DNA from: CALBJU01 sp965247125
Lineage (GTDB): Bacteria > Bacteroidota > Rhodothermia > Rhodothermales > UBA10348
DNA: 64,000 nt
Direction of reading: 5' to 3'
Assembly (NCBI GenBank): GCA_965247125.1
Contig: CBDFGO010000003.1
Span: 682,001 to 746,000, forward strand
A program made the translations under genes and the position numbers. The notes under the pieces were generated by a model that was not told the DNA's origin, searched no databases, and saw nothing but the letters and a program-made list of their open reading frames with translations. Shown here in pieces: positions 36,587-46,152 of the stretch; the first letter of the stretch is position 1; the number at the start of each line of letters is the position of its first letter.

Positions 36587-36756
36587 AACTCCAAGTTCTC
36601 AAACTTTGGAGTCTCCGGCAAACCCGGGGCGGTTCAGTCATGTTTGATTCGGAGTTTGTTAGATGGTCTTCGTGTTTCGCTCATCCAAACGAAGTGCTTG
36701 TGCCACAATCTATAAACGATAAGTATTTAGCGGGGAGTGTCATATAGTCATTTGGC

Positions 36757-36826
36757 ACCATTTTGTACCTGGAGTATCCTGTCGGGCGGATGAGCACTTT
36801 CATTATCAGCTCATCAATCATATATG
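36757..36826 (+). repeat. Dispersed leader repeat, copy 1
   Basis: About 70 bp (ACCATTTTGT...GAGTATC...GTC, then GATGAGC hairpin and ATATG) that is closely matched at 46253-46322. Both copies keep the 7-bp inverted repeat GATGAGC/GCTCATC (here 36789-36795 and 36809-36815) and both end at the ATG of a short gene. Confidence 0.6.
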
Positions 36827-37123
36827 TGCGACCATTCAAACCTCACACCAGAGGAGTATGAGAAGAGGCTGAATGAAACAGTCGACAAGTTGGTCAAATA
36901 CTTTCGAGACAAAGAAATTGAGGGGAGTCCTCAAAAGAAAGAAACAGCACCTCCACCATTCAAATGCACCTGGGAATTCAATAAGGATCAGAGACTGGAT
37001 CTCGAGAGGTTATTCTTAAAGCGAGAGGAGGGAGCGAAGACCGGGAACAGAAAGAAAACTATTCCTTCACGCACAAAAGGGCATAATGAGCGTGATAGAG
37101 TCTTTTCCAGAATGGCATGCTGA
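36824..37123 (+). CDS. Small charged protein
   Basis: 99 aa. Helical N-terminus (LTPEEYEKRLNETVDKLVKY) related in pattern to the short peptide encoded at 46320-46436. The last 65 bp overlap the convergent methyltransferase gene. Unknown function; the dispersed leader directly upstream suggests a mobile or regulated origin. Confidence 0.4.
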   Translation: MCDHSNLTPEEYEKRLNETVDKLVKYFRDKEIEGSPQKKETAPPPFKCTWEFNKDQRLDLERLFLKREEGAKTGNRKKTIPSRTKGHNERDRVFSRMAC

Positions 37124-37841
37124 TGCGGGGAAGAAGATGTTCAGTAAGAAATTTCCTTCCATACTTAAATCGGCCTTGTTGCGCGTAAAATGTTCTAATA
37201 TGCTGTCGAGATAGAACAGGGGCATAGAGTCGATCATCTACAATTTTGTATCCACACGATTCCAGTAATTTTCGAAACGTTCCTCTATCGTAAAACTGAA
37301 CGTGTCCAGCTGAATTACTTGACCTATCCACGAACAGCGATTTGAACTTTCCACCAAGCAGGTTTTCGAGAGGCACCTCAGCGACCAGATATTCAAAATC
37401 TAAAGATTTGATTGCGCGAAGAGCGATTTGAGGCTCTTCCAAATGTTCGAGAGTGTGACTAATTACAACGAGATCAAACCTGGAGACTGAAAACTGTGTA
37501 ATCGGGAGAGTAATGTCACCAACTGCAGTGTGAATGGTCTCGGTCGTCGACGAAAGATAGTTTATTGCCTCTTCGGAAAAGTCCAATCCATAGAAGGATT
37601 CAGACAGATTTAGTTTTTCAGCCTCTTGAAGCACTGCACCTGTTCCGCATCCGAGCTCTAGTAAACTATCTAGCTGAATATTGTTTTTCTCGACGAGTAG
37701 CTTTATCGACTCAGCTTTGTGAGAAGCACCGGCAGCAAGCCAGCTCGCTTGTCGGTTAATATTTTCAACGAACTTTTTATCGTAATCATCCCGCCCGGAA
37801 TATCCTGACGCTAAACTGGTTTTGGTAGTTGATATGCTCAA
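37059..37841 (-). CDS. Class I SAM-dependent methyltransferase
   Basis: 260 aa. Motif I is SLLELGCGTGAVLQ (about 80-92), with motif II acidic residue in FYGLDFSEEAI and motif IV-like DLVVISHTLEHL. Methyltransf_11/23-type fold; small-molecule or glycan substrates are usual for this type (O-antigen or cell-surface clusters). No neighbours point to a pathway. Confidence 0.85.
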   Translation of the reverse strand: MSISTTKTSLASGYSGRDDYDKKFVENINRQASWLAAGASHKAESIKLLVEKNNIQLDSLLELGCGTGAVLQEAEKLNLSESFYGLDFSEEAINYLSSTTETIHTAVGDITLPITQFSVSRFDLVVISHTLEHLEEPQIALRAIKSLDFEYLVAEVPLENLLGGKFKSLFVDRSSNSAGHVQFYDRGTFRKLLESCGYKIVDDRLYAPVLSRQHIRTFYAQQGRFKYGRKFLTEHLLPRISMPFWKRLYHAHYALLCVKE

Positions 37842-37903
37842 TTATATAGAAAAGCTAGTGTGGACTAACCATTGACAGCCTTCGGCCACGATTAAAAATG
37901 ATG

Positions 37904-37949
37904 GGAGAGTGACGCACGATTTCTTCTTCCCATCCATACGTCACTCTCC
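37904..37949 (-). terminator. Intrinsic terminator
   Basis: A perfect 11-bp stem (GGAGAGTGACG at 37904-37914 with CGTCACTCTCC at 37939-37949) begins 22 bp after the stop of the sorting-domain gene; on the minus strand it is followed by a short T-run (ATTTTTA). Confidence 0.6.
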
Positions 37950-37971
37950 GCGTCATTCTGAGATTAAGATA

Positions 37972-38688
37972 TTATTTCAATAGAATCATCTTTTTGGTTG
38001 ACGAAAATTCAGGAGTTTCCATCCTGTATAGATAAATTCCGCTAGGCGATGACGTCGCGTCCCACGCTTGTCGATATTCGCCCGCGCCCAATTGTTGATC
38101 GACCAGGGTTGCCACGATTCTTCCAGAAACATCGACCACGATCAACCTTACGTGTGTGCTCTGAGGAACGCTGAATTGGATTTCAGTGGAAGGATTAAAC
38201 GGATTGGGATAGTTTTCTTCCAAACTGAATTCTAGGGGAAGTTCGCCTGGATTTGATTCGATTGAAACGCTTGTTTTCGGCAACGCATCGTTCCAAACAG
38301 TGTGGTACTCAACGTAATTATTGTATCCGGAAATCACACTGTCTACATGAGCATATGACAGCTCATCCAGGGTTACTTTGAATTTCACATATTCAATATC
38401 CGAATCGTTTGGCATGGCGAAGTCGGCGACCCAACCTCCTCTGTCTTGAGTAAGACTGGTCCATGATGAGTTTCGAAATGGATCGTAAAAAAGTTTGTAT
38501 TCCCACTCGTAGCTGTAGAGTCCATGCCTATTTGGAGGGAGTGCGTAAATCGTTTCGGTACTACCTAAAGACATTTGAGTCGGACTCAACGAAAAATCAA
38601 GATCGAGCGAGCTAGTTGCCGAGGTATGAGTGGTGTTTCCGGGGAGGAAAGCTGTAGGTCTTTCTAAAGCCAAGCCCGTGCTGTTGAA
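37972..38688 (-). pseudogene. Sorting-domain secreted protein, 5' end cut by IS256
   Basis: About 239 codons remain, open up to the IS256 edge at 38689. A beta-sandwich-like part (YEWEYKLFYDPFRNSSW) precedes the C-terminal sorting domain ENYPNPFNPSTEIQFSVP ... SGIYLYRMETPEF. The signal peptide and N-terminus are missing, and their other half is not in this window. Confidence 0.75.
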
Positions 38689-40072
38689 GAGTTAACCCCG
38701 AAAGTTGTGTACGGGTGAAAAAGGTATAGGCGGCGTATCCTGATGATGATTACGTCATTGTCAATCCGAAGATTGGAGGATACACCGCCCATGAAGACGA
38801 ATAACGCACACGAGAACGAGAACTACAATAGCACAGAGGATGTGTTGACAGAAGTATTGCGAACAGGGGCCGCAAAGATGCTGGCCACAGCCGTTGAGGC
38901 CGAGGTTGAAGCTTTCTGCCAGCGCTACCAGTTCCTGCGCGACGAAGAGAATCGCCACCGCATCGTTCGCAATGGATATCTGCCAGAGAGGAAGATTTTG
39001 ACTGGTATCGGGGAGGTCGCTGTAAAGATGCCCCGCATACGCGACCGTACGGGTCGGGGTGAGGATAGAATCGGTTTCCGCAGTTCGATACTACCAGCCT
39101 ACCTCCGCAAGAGCCGCTCGCTTGAGGCTCTCATTCCATGGTTGTACCTGAAGGGAGTTTCAACGGGCGGCTTTGAGGCAGCGCTCTCGGCCCTTGTTGG
39201 TCCTGATGCCCCAGGGCTGACCTCCTCGACGATTGCGCGCCTGAAGACGCTTTGGACAAGGGAGCACGAAGACTGGCAAAAGCGGAGCCTGAAGGAGAAG
39301 CACTACGTCTATTTCTGGGCCGACGGTATTCACGTAAACGTACGCATGGATAAACAGAAACTGTGTCTGCTGGTCGTGATCGGCGCTACGGCCGATGGAA
39401 GGAAGGAGCTTATAGCACTCGAGGACGGCTTTCGCGAGAGCAAGCAGTCGTGGCGAGAGTTGCTCCTGGAGCTGAGGCACCGCGGGCTGGATCAAGGACC
39501 GAAGCTGGCTGTTGCCGATGGAGCCATGGGATTCTGGAGTGCTCTCGCAGAAGTTTATCCCGAGACGCGAGCCGCACGCTGTTGGGTGCACAAGACAGCA
39601 AATGTGCTCAACCGCCTGCCCAAGTCCGTTCAGAAGAAGGCAAAAGGTCACCTCACGCAGATCTATACAGCAGAAACAAAAAAGCAGGCAGAGAGCGCCC
39701 TTCTGTTTTTCATCAAAGCCTACCAGCAAAAGTATCCGAAAGCAGCAGAGATTCTGGTGAAAGACCGAGAAGAACTGCTCGCTTTTTATGACTTTCCGGC
39801 AGAACACTGGATCCATCTTCGGAGCACAAATCCGATCGAATCTACGTTCGCGACCGTGCGCCTCAGGACCGCCAAAACGAGGGGATGTCTGAGCCGAGAA
39901 ACAGCTCTTGCAATGGCCTTCCGTCTATGTAAAGAGGCTCAGAAGAAGTGGAGGAAACTGAATGCACCGCACCTATTGCAACTTGTAAAAAAAGGAATCA
40001 AATTCACCGACGGAATTACATCAGAACGACACGCTGCCTAAACCTTCCATACACAACTTTTGGGCATAGCTC
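38689..40072 (+). mobile_element. IS256-family element, copy 1
   Basis: 1384 bp, ends GAGTTAACCCCGAAAGTTGT (left) and ACAACTTTTGGGCATAGCTC (right) as imperfect inverted repeats. Flanks differ: GCTGTTGAA on the left and TTCATCGGA on the right. The right flank instead pairs with copy 6 and splits the second IS3 copy. Confidence 0.93.
38791..40041 (+). CDS. IS256-family transposase, copy 1
   Basis: 416 aa from the ATG behind GGAGG at 38776-38780; a longer form with 16 extra residues is possible. Mutator-type DDE residues: D178 (FWADGIHVNV), D243 (VADGAMGFW), and E350 (STNPIESTFATVR), with the CWVHK motif at 264-268. Intact and identical in protein to copies 2, 3, 5 and 6. Confidence 0.95.
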   Translation: MKTNNAHENENYNSTEDVLTEVLRTGAAKMLATAVEAEVEAFCQRYQFLRDEENRHRIVRNGYLPERKILTGIGEVAVKMPRIRDRTGRGEDRIGFRSSILPAYLRKSRSLEALIPWLYLKGVSTGGFEAALSALVGPDAPGLTSSTIARLKTLWTREHEDWQKRSLKEKHYVYFWADGIHVNVRMDKQKLCLLVVIGATADGRKELIALEDGFRESKQSWRELLLELRHRGLDQGPKLAVADGAMGFWSALAEVYPETRAARCWVHKTANVLNRLPKSVQKKAKGHLTQIYTAETKKQAESALLFFIKAYQQKYPKAAEILVKDREELLAFYDFPAEHWIHLRSTNPIESTFATVRLRTAKTRGCLSRETALAMAFRLCKEAQKKWRKLNAPHLLQLVKKGIKFTDGITSERHAA

Positions 40073-40145
40073 TTCATCGGACAGTCTGAACAACAAATAA
40101 GGTGGAGTCTTGCGATCTTATCACCCTTAAGAAAGGCTACAAACG

Positions 40146-40437
40146 ATGAGTCGCAAAAGAAGAGTGCAACCACAGCAACACATTCAAAGCGAACGTAGCG
40201 CTGGCGGCGGTCAAAGGAGACCGCACAATGGCTGAGTTGGCAGACCAGTTCCAGGTTCATCCGAATCAGATTCAGACCTGGAAAAAGAAGCTGATTCAGG
40301 ACGCTGAAGAGGTCTTTGAAAAAGGGTATTCCAGAAAGCACAACGAGGAGGGCCAGATCAAGGAGCTTCACGCCAAGATTGGCGAGCTTTCGATGGAGAA
40401 GGATTTTTTATCCAAAGCGCTCGGTCGCACCCAGTAG
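40146..40437 (+). pseudogene. IS3-family orfA with 4-bp insertion
   Basis: Compared with the intact copy at 24827-25168, four bases (GTGC) are inserted after the sixth codon (AGAAGA), destroying the frame; the downstream two thirds (MAELADQFQVHPNQIQTW) remains open to a premature TAG at 40435-40437, short of the orfB overlap. Confidence 0.8.
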
Positions 40438-40451
40438 GTGAGCGCCGCCAA

Positions 40452-41279
40452 ATGATCGACCGAAACCATAATCTTTCCATCAAACAGCAGTGCAATCTGC
40501 TGGAGCTGAACCGCTCAACGGCCTACTACAAGCCGGTGGACGAGAGCAAAGAGAACCTGGCCGTGATGAAAAAACTGGATGAGCTCTACATCGAACGTCC
40601 CACGCGAGGATCGCGCACCATGAAGGATGCGCTCGAGGACAGAGGTATTTTTGTGGGCCGCCATCGAATCCGGCGATTAATGCGTCTGATGGGCCTTATT
40701 GCCATTTATCCTAAGAAACGGACCTCGATTCCGGGAAAAGGTCACAAGATTTATCCGTATCTCTTGCGTAAGCTCAACGTGACGCGGCCCCGGCAGGTTT
40801 ACGCAAGCGACATCACATTCATTCCGATGAAAAGGGGATTCGTTTACCTGGTCGCCGTCATTGACTGGTACAGCCGCAAGGTGCTCTCACGCCGGATCTC
40901 CAATACGATGGACACCGACTTCTGTGTGGAAGCTCTCGAAGAAGCAATCGCCGTGTATGGAGCGCCAGAGATCTTCAATACGGATCAGGGCAGCCAGTTC
41001 ACACCCGTGGCCTTCACTGATGTGCTGAAGAATCATGACATCAAAATCTCTATGGATGGCAAAGGACGCTGGATGGACAACGTGTTCGTTGAACGTCTGT
41101 GGCGTAGCCTGAAATATGAAGAGGTGTACCTTAAAGCCTATGACAGTGTGGCTGAAGCCCGCAAATCCATTGCTGTATACTTCGACTACTTCAATAACGA
41201 AAGGCGACACAGCTCACATGGAAGAAAGACCCCTGATCACGTATTTTTTAATCACCAGCCGCTTCAAGAAGCAGCATAA
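40452..41279 (+). CDS. IS3-family orfB (rve transposase), intact
   Basis: 275 aa. HTH_21 region (LYIERPTRGSRTMKDALEDR), then the rve domain with the DDE triad: YASDITFIPMK, FNTDQGSQFTP and NVFVERLWRSLKYEEV. The copy is free of the nonsense codon of the copy at 24 kb, but its own orfA is frameshifted, so an OrfAB fusion cannot be made from this copy alone. Confidence 0.92.
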   Translation: MIDRNHNLSIKQQCNLLELNRSTAYYKPVDESKENLAVMKKLDELYIERPTRGSRTMKDALEDRGIFVGRHRIRRLMRLMGLIAIYPKKRTSIPGKGHKIYPYLLRKLNVTRPRQVYASDITFIPMKRGFVYLVAVIDWYSRKVLSRRISNTMDTDFCVEALEEAIAVYGAPEIFNTDQGSQFTPVAFTDVLKNHDIKISMDGKGRWMDNVFVERLWRSLKYEEVYLKAYDSVAEARKSIAVYFDYFNNERRHSSHGRKTPDHVFFNHQPLQEAA

Positions 41280-41330
41280 TCAATCCGCAAGATTCCACCT
41301 AAGACCCTGTCCAGTTTTATAGGACCATCT

Positions 41331-42328
41331 CTACCATCTCTGAATACGCAACCGGCACATACAGCCTTAAAAGACTACAGATTGAGGCAGAGCGGATAGG
41401 ATTGACGAACAGGAGAGGAGGTAAGGTCAGTGTTACAGGTCTGTCAACAATGCTCAATAACCAATTCTACACGGGGATCATCCACATCAAGAAAACAAAT
41501 GAAGTGTTCAATGGCATTCACCCTGCACTCATTACAGCTTCCGTCTTTAAAAAGGTTCATACACTTTTGCGAGGAAAAACCGTTCAGCGCAAAACGAATC
41601 ATGATATACTCTTCCGGAGATTATTTAGATGCAGACAATGCGGATACTCATTAGTTGGAGAAAAACAAAAAGGACGCGTTTACTATCGTTGTCAAACAGT
41701 GTCCTGTCCGACTACCAGTGTCAGAGAAGATGCCGTTGAAAAAGAACTAAGATCGTTCATCTGGGGAGTAAAATCTGATCAGAAGTTAAAAGACAAATTC
41801 CTTGAACGAGTCTGTGAACTAGAGAAGAACGACGAAGGATTATCTAAGAACATATTTAAATCACTTCAACTCCAACTTTCACAAATTGACGAGCAACAGA
41901 GCAGATTAATAGATGCACTGATAGATCTGCTGATCGACAAGGAGACGTTTAAGCAAAAGAAGGCAAAACTCTTGATAGCACGTCGTGAAGTAGAAGAAAA
42001 AATCCGGGCAATTTCAACCGAAAAAGGAGACACGTTTCGAAAGACTAAAAATTTCCTTGAACTAGCTTCTACGTCCTTGTTGACGTTCAAATACGGAAAC
42101 AAGGAAGAAAAGCGTCATGTTGTCTCGGAGTTGACCTTGAACCGTTCAGTTCGGGGTAAAAACATTGCAGTTGAGCTCTCTGAACCGGCTCAGATACTCT
42201 CGTATATAGGGTTATTTCATTGTTGTGGCCCACATCGAGGTGCACCTCGAACTTTGAATGACGTTGTGGACGAGCTGGTCGCTTACTTCAAGGCTGAAGA
42301 AGAGAAAAAGAAACGGGGCACGAATTAA
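41331..42328 (+). pseudogene. Large serine recombinase, N-terminus lost at IS3
   Basis: The frame is open from the IS3 edge: TISEYATGTYSLKRLQIEAE leads into the Recombinase domain (NRRGGKVSVTGLSTMLNNQF), a zinc ribbon (CRQCGYSLVGEKQKGR, CQTVSCPTTS) and a coiled coil. The catalytic serine domain that should precede it is missing. The C-terminal end (NDVVDELVAYFKAEEEKKK) is echoed in a short gene at 46320. It is the remains of a phage or ICE integrase. Confidence 0.85.
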
Positions 42329-42724
42329 AATCCCGGAGTCCCCCAACGTCCCACGAAAAATCAACTTCTTAAATTAGTTATCGCTCGGACGAGCGTACTG
42401 GATGAGTCTCCTACGTACTTCCTCATGACGCTCCTGAGCAATTCGTGGAGAGGAGGTCCTGACGCTTGGGACACAATGATTCAATAATGGGGTGGAGTCT
42501 TGCTATCTTTTCAACCTCAAGAATGGACAATAACAGGTAGTTCCGGCGACGATTCGTAATGGGCTCGTCGCTATTTCCATTTCTTCATCGTGTTTTTTTA
42601 GGATACTTTCAAACTCTATAGACTCATTGCATAGTATATCGGATGCGCCAGATCGAAGTGCCTGGAAACAAAATTGATGCGAGAACAACGAGATCATTAG
42701 CAACGAAGTGTGGGCTTGCTTGAA
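42329..42724. other. Intergenic; diverged IS3-end remnant
   Basis: No credible gene. Around 42481-42520 the sequence AATGGGGTGGAGTCTTGC and the next 20 bases resemble the left end of the IS3 elements (AATAAGGTGGAGTCTTGCG), suggesting an old, decayed IS end. Confidence 0.5.
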
Positions 42725-43942
42725 TCAACTGGTGAGTCGAATGAATGAACCTCGGAATTGATTGCCCCCATTTGTCAGAGTGATGAAATACACGCCACTG
42801 TCGAGGGTAGATACGTTGAAGCTACAAACGCCCGATGCTCGGCCAGTCCTAGGCGCCAATCTGGTTCTTTTTCCGTGCAGATCTGACACGACGATCTCCC
42901 CACACAATTGGTTACCCTCCAGTTCGACAAACAGAGTTGATGAAGTGGGATTAGGATACACCGAGAGGCGATAATTCCCCCGGGGCACGTACTGTTGCTC
43001 TGCCCGCGTGGCCATGGTAGAAATGACGTGAAAGCCCACACTTTGGTCTTGCACCACAAATAACGTCGTGTCAGAAGCCGGGTACAACTCGGTATCTGGG
43101 GTTGAAGGTATTCCCGTTGACAGCCATGTGTCCCCACCATCATCGCTTATCACTATTTCGCGGCCAATAATAGCAAAGGTGCGGGAACCACAAAAACTCA
43201 GGTAGTCAAACCAATATGTCCGCGCAGTCTGGCTTCTCTCTTTTGAAGGAAGACTCACGTACTCGAAACCAAGCCAGCTTAGTAGCACGAAACCACCTGG
43301 AGTCGGTGCCAACGCATCTAGCATACCGATTCTGCTGTAAACCTCATCTGAATCCTCCCATGTTGCGCCTCCATCCCAAGAGATATTGACATGGCCTTGG
43401 ATCCCGGCGAATTCCGACGCCGCCACCAATACCGAATCATAGACTACAGTCATAAAGTGGCGGTCTACTCCATTCAACTGGGCGCCGGTGTCTTCCCAAG
43501 ACAACCCATCGTCGATAGAGCGATACACCCCGCTTCCTGTTGAAGCAAATAGAGCATCCTGTTCTGAAAAAAGAAGTGTTCGTACTGGCGGCATGGCACC
43601 GATCAATGTCCACGATAGGCCACCATCGTGACTGACCGTTAGCCCCCCATCCGAGCCATTACCAAACGCGACGATTTTGGCGTTGTCAAATACGATGATC
43701 GCCCAGACATCTGGCGCGGAGGTGCCAAATGGCATTGAATAAGACCATACACCCAAAGCCGGCTTGAAAAACACCCTCCCATCGGTGGTCCCAACGGCGA
43801 TGGTACCTTCGTTGGCCGAAAACGATGAAATCGCTCCGGAGTTCAATGTGAAGACAGTCTCTTGAGCTTTACATACGCCGGCAACGAGGGCGATGACTAT
43901 CGCCCCTAAAATGATCGTGAGCGAAAAGCGTATCGATAACAT
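42725..43942 (-). CDS. Secreted BNR-repeat protein with sorting domain
   Basis: 405 aa. A signal peptide (to about residue 26, VCKAQ) is followed by a BNR/sialidase-like beta-propeller with repeated Asp-box-like units (SHDGGLSWT, SIDDGLSWED, SWDGGATWED, SDDGGDTWLS), and a C-terminal sorting domain (RLSVYPNPTSSTLFVEL ... SGVYFITLTNGG). Likely exported by type IX secretion; substrate unknown. Before the composite transposon entered, its promoter region faced that of the protease gene at 48509. Confidence 0.85.
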   Translation of the reverse strand: MLSIRFSLTIILGAIVIALVAGVCKAQETVFTLNSGAISSFSANEGTIAVGTTDGRVFFKPALGVWSYSMPFGTSAPDVWAIIVFDNAKIVAFGNGSDGGLTVSHDGGLSWTLIGAMPPVRTLLFSEQDALFASTGSGVYRSIDDGLSWEDTGAQLNGVDRHFMTVVYDSVLVAASEFAGIQGHVNISWDGGATWEDSDEVYSRIGMLDALAPTPGGFVLLSWLGFEYVSLPSKERSQTARTYWFDYLSFCGSRTFAIIGREIVISDDGGDTWLSTGIPSTPDTELYPASDTTLFVVQDQSVGFHVISTMATRAEQQYVPRGNYRLSVYPNPTSSTLFVELEGNQLCGEIVVSDLHGKRTRLAPRTGRASGVCSFNVSTLDSGVYFITLTNGGNQFRGSFIRLTS

Positions 43943-44028
43943 AATGCGAGTCCGTTTTTGAGCAATCGGTATTTAGTCGCCCCCAGCTTTAAATAAAAGC
44001 CCATTATCGATGGCACAAGCATTACGAT

Positions 44029-45412
44029 GAGCTATGCCCAAAAGTTGTGTATGGAAGGTTTAGGCAGCGTGTCGTTCTGATGTAATTCCGTCGGTGAATT
44101 TGATTCCTTTTTTTACAAGTTGCAATAGGTGCGGTGCATTCAGTTTCCTCCACTTCTTCTGAGCCTCTTTACATAGACGGAAGGCCATTGCAAGAGCTGT
44201 TTCTCGGCTCAGACATCCCCTCGTTTTGGCGGTCCTGAGGCGCACGGTCGCGAACGTAGATTCGATCGGATTTGTGCTCCGAAGATGGATCCAGTGTTCT
44301 GCCGGAAAGTCATAAAAAGCGAGCAGTTCTTCTCGGTCTTTCACCAGAATCTCTGCTGCTTTCGGATACTTTTGCTGGTAGGCTTTGATGAAAAACAGAA
44401 GGGCGCTCTCTGCCTGCTTTTTTGTTTCTGCTGTATAGATCTGCGTGAGGTGACCTTTTGCCTTCTTCTGAACGGACTTGGGCAGGCGGTTGAGCACATT
44501 TGCTGTCTTGTGCACCCAACAGCGTGCGGCTCGCGTCTCGGGATAAACTTCTGCGAGAGCACTCCAGAATCCCATGGCTCCATCGGCAACAGCCAGCTTC
44601 GGTCCTTGATCCAGCCCGCGGTGCCTCAGCTCCAGGAGCAACTCTCGCCACGACTGCTTGCTCTCGCGAAAGCCGTCCTCGAGTGCTATAAGCTCCTTCC
44701 TTCCATCGGCCGTAGCGCCGATCACGACCAGCAGACACAGTTTCTGTTTATCCATGCGTACGTTTACGTGAATACCGTCGGCCCAGAAATAGACGTAGTG
44801 CTTCTCCTTCAGGCTCCGCTTTTGCCAGTCTTCGTGCTCCCTTGTCCAAAGCGTCTTCAGGCGCGCAATCGTCGAGGAGGTCAGCCCTGGGGCATCAGGA
44901 CCAACAAGGGCCGAGAGCGCTGCCTCAAAGCCGCCCGTTGAAACTCCCTTCAGGTACAACCATGGAATGAGAGCCTCAAGCGAGCGGCTCTTGCGGAGGT
45001 AGGCTGGTAGTATCGAACTGCGGAAACCGATTCTATCCTCACCCCGACCCGTACGGTCGCGTATGCGGGGCATCTTTACAGCGACCTCCCCGATACCAGT
45101 CAAAATCTTCCTCTCTGGCAGATATCCATTGCGAACGATGCGGTGGCGATTCTCTTCGTCGCGCAGGAACTGGTAGCGCTGGCAGAAAGCTTCAACCTCG
45201 GCCTCAACGGCTGTGGCCAGCATCTTTGCGGCCCCTGTTCGCAATACTTCTGTCAACACATCCTCTGTGCTATTGTAGTTCTCGTTCTCGTGTGCGTTAT
45301 TCGTCTTCATGGGCGGTGTATCCTCCAATCTTCGGATTGACAATGACGTAATCATCATCAGGATACGCCGCCTATACCTTTTTCACCCGTACACAACTTT
45401 CGGGGTTAACTC
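44029..45412 (-). mobile_element. IS256-family element, copy 2
   Basis: 1384 bp, left half of the composite transposon. Outer flank CATTACGAT (matched by copy 3), inner flank ATCACTTCC, which is the cut edge of the helicase gene. Confidence 0.93.
44060..45310 (-). CDS. IS256-family transposase, copy 2
   Basis: 416 aa, intact, same protein as copy 1 with D178, D243 and E350 present. Its ATG at 45310 is preceded by GGAGG. Confidence 0.94.
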   Translation of the reverse strand: MKTNNAHENENYNSTEDVLTEVLRTGAAKMLATAVEAEVEAFCQRYQFLRDEENRHRIVRNGYLPERKILTGIGEVAVKMPRIRDRTGRGEDRIGFRSSILPAYLRKSRSLEALIPWLYLKGVSTGGFEAALSALVGPDAPGLTSSTIARLKTLWTREHEDWQKRSLKEKHYVYFWADGIHVNVRMDKQKLCLLVVIGATADGRKELIALEDGFRESKQSWRELLLELRHRGLDQGPKLAVADGAMGFWSALAEVYPETRAARCWVHKTANVLNRLPKSVQKKAKGHLTQIYTAETKKQAESALLFFIKAYQQKYPKAAEILVKDREELLAFYDFPAEHWIHLRSTNPIESTFATVRLRTAKTRGCLSRETALAMAFRLCKEAQKKWRKLNAPHLLQLVKKGIKFTDGITSERHAA

Positions 45413-46152
45413 ATCACTTCCGGACATCTCATACAAAATGGAAGTTCATGTACTTCGTAATCATCGTCTTCGTACTTCGAACGTATATAGTCCCAACTCG
45501 CTCCTCGAAGCTGACTGTACAGGGCTTGGTCATCATCTCCGGCAATAAGAATTGAGTTTCTTTCAGCCAAGATGTCAATGAGGCCCGCGTCTAATTTGTT
45601 GAAGTCTTGATACTCATCAATCAACACCAAATCATAGGTATCTGCAGCGTCTGGATTATCAGATAGAGATGAATAAAGTCGAAAAACGCTGTCATCAAAA
45701 TCAACAGCATTGTAGAAATTTCCTCTTTCTAGATAAAAATCAGTCTCTTCGCCACTTTCTAAATTTCTCATCAGCGCAAAAAATTTAGGGACCTCATTAT
45801 TCTTAAGATATTTCCAATCTTTTTTTATGAGAGTTGCTAAGCCAGGCAGACACTCAAAATTTTCGGTTAAACCTCCTCGTAATGAGTGATGTCTATGTAA
45901 GAGTGACTGGGCATAGCCATGAAGAGTGAACACAGATGCCAATTCACCCAGATCATCTTCTAAATCGGCCTTGAGATTATTAATAAACGTTAGGACTAGA
46001 CGACTTTCTGAATTACCTGGACTTCTCTCCAGGAGTAATCGAAACAGTGTAGTCTTTCCAGCGCCAGGACCAGCCACGACTAATTTCTTAGGATGATTAG
46101 AATTCAAAACACCATCTATTGCTGACTGTAGAGTTTCTTCAATTGTTGCCAT
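45413..46152 (-). pseudogene. UvrD/Rep-like SF1 helicase, C-terminus cut by IS256
   Basis: About 246 codons from ATG at 46152. Motifs: Walker A GPGAGKTT, RLVLTFINNLKADLEDD (motif Ia), VFTLHGYAQSLL, DEYQDFNKLD (Walker B), AGDDDQALY (motif III). After ELPFCMRCPEV the frame runs into IS256 copy 2, removing the second RecA-like half. Comparable short helicases occur in defence or phage-borne operons, but this fragment cannot work as a helicase. Confidence 0.82.

Larger units (their letters stand above)
33320..36636 (-). mobile_element. IS3-family element (second type), split by group II intron
   Basis: The upstream end carries the IS inverted repeat TGAACCGCCCCGGGTTTGCC (36636 downward), followed by orfA and orfB on the minus strand. 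orfB is cut by a 2286-bp group II intron and then truncated near 33320 against the PHP gene, so the other terminal repeat is missing. The element is unrelated at protein level to the other IS3-type element in this window. Confidence 0.8.
40073..41327 (+). mobile_element. IS3-family element, copy 2 (left tip displaced)
   Basis: Same element as at 23955-25214, opposite strand. The outer left 18 bp (ending in the shared 9-bp duplication) are missing here because IS256 copy 1 inserted in the terminal repeat; they are found at 63243-63260 in reverse. The right end is GTCCAGTTTTATAGGACCA, abutting the truncated recombinase. Confidence 0.8.

Noticed and set aside
39160..39816. Long antisense frame (218 aa) in every IS256 copy
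   Set aside because: It is the reverse strand of the transposase, is repeated only because the IS is repeated, and shows no protein-like motif.
42503..42703. Minus-strand 66-aa frame
   Set aside because: No motif, no start signal, lies in the IS-remnant intergenic region.
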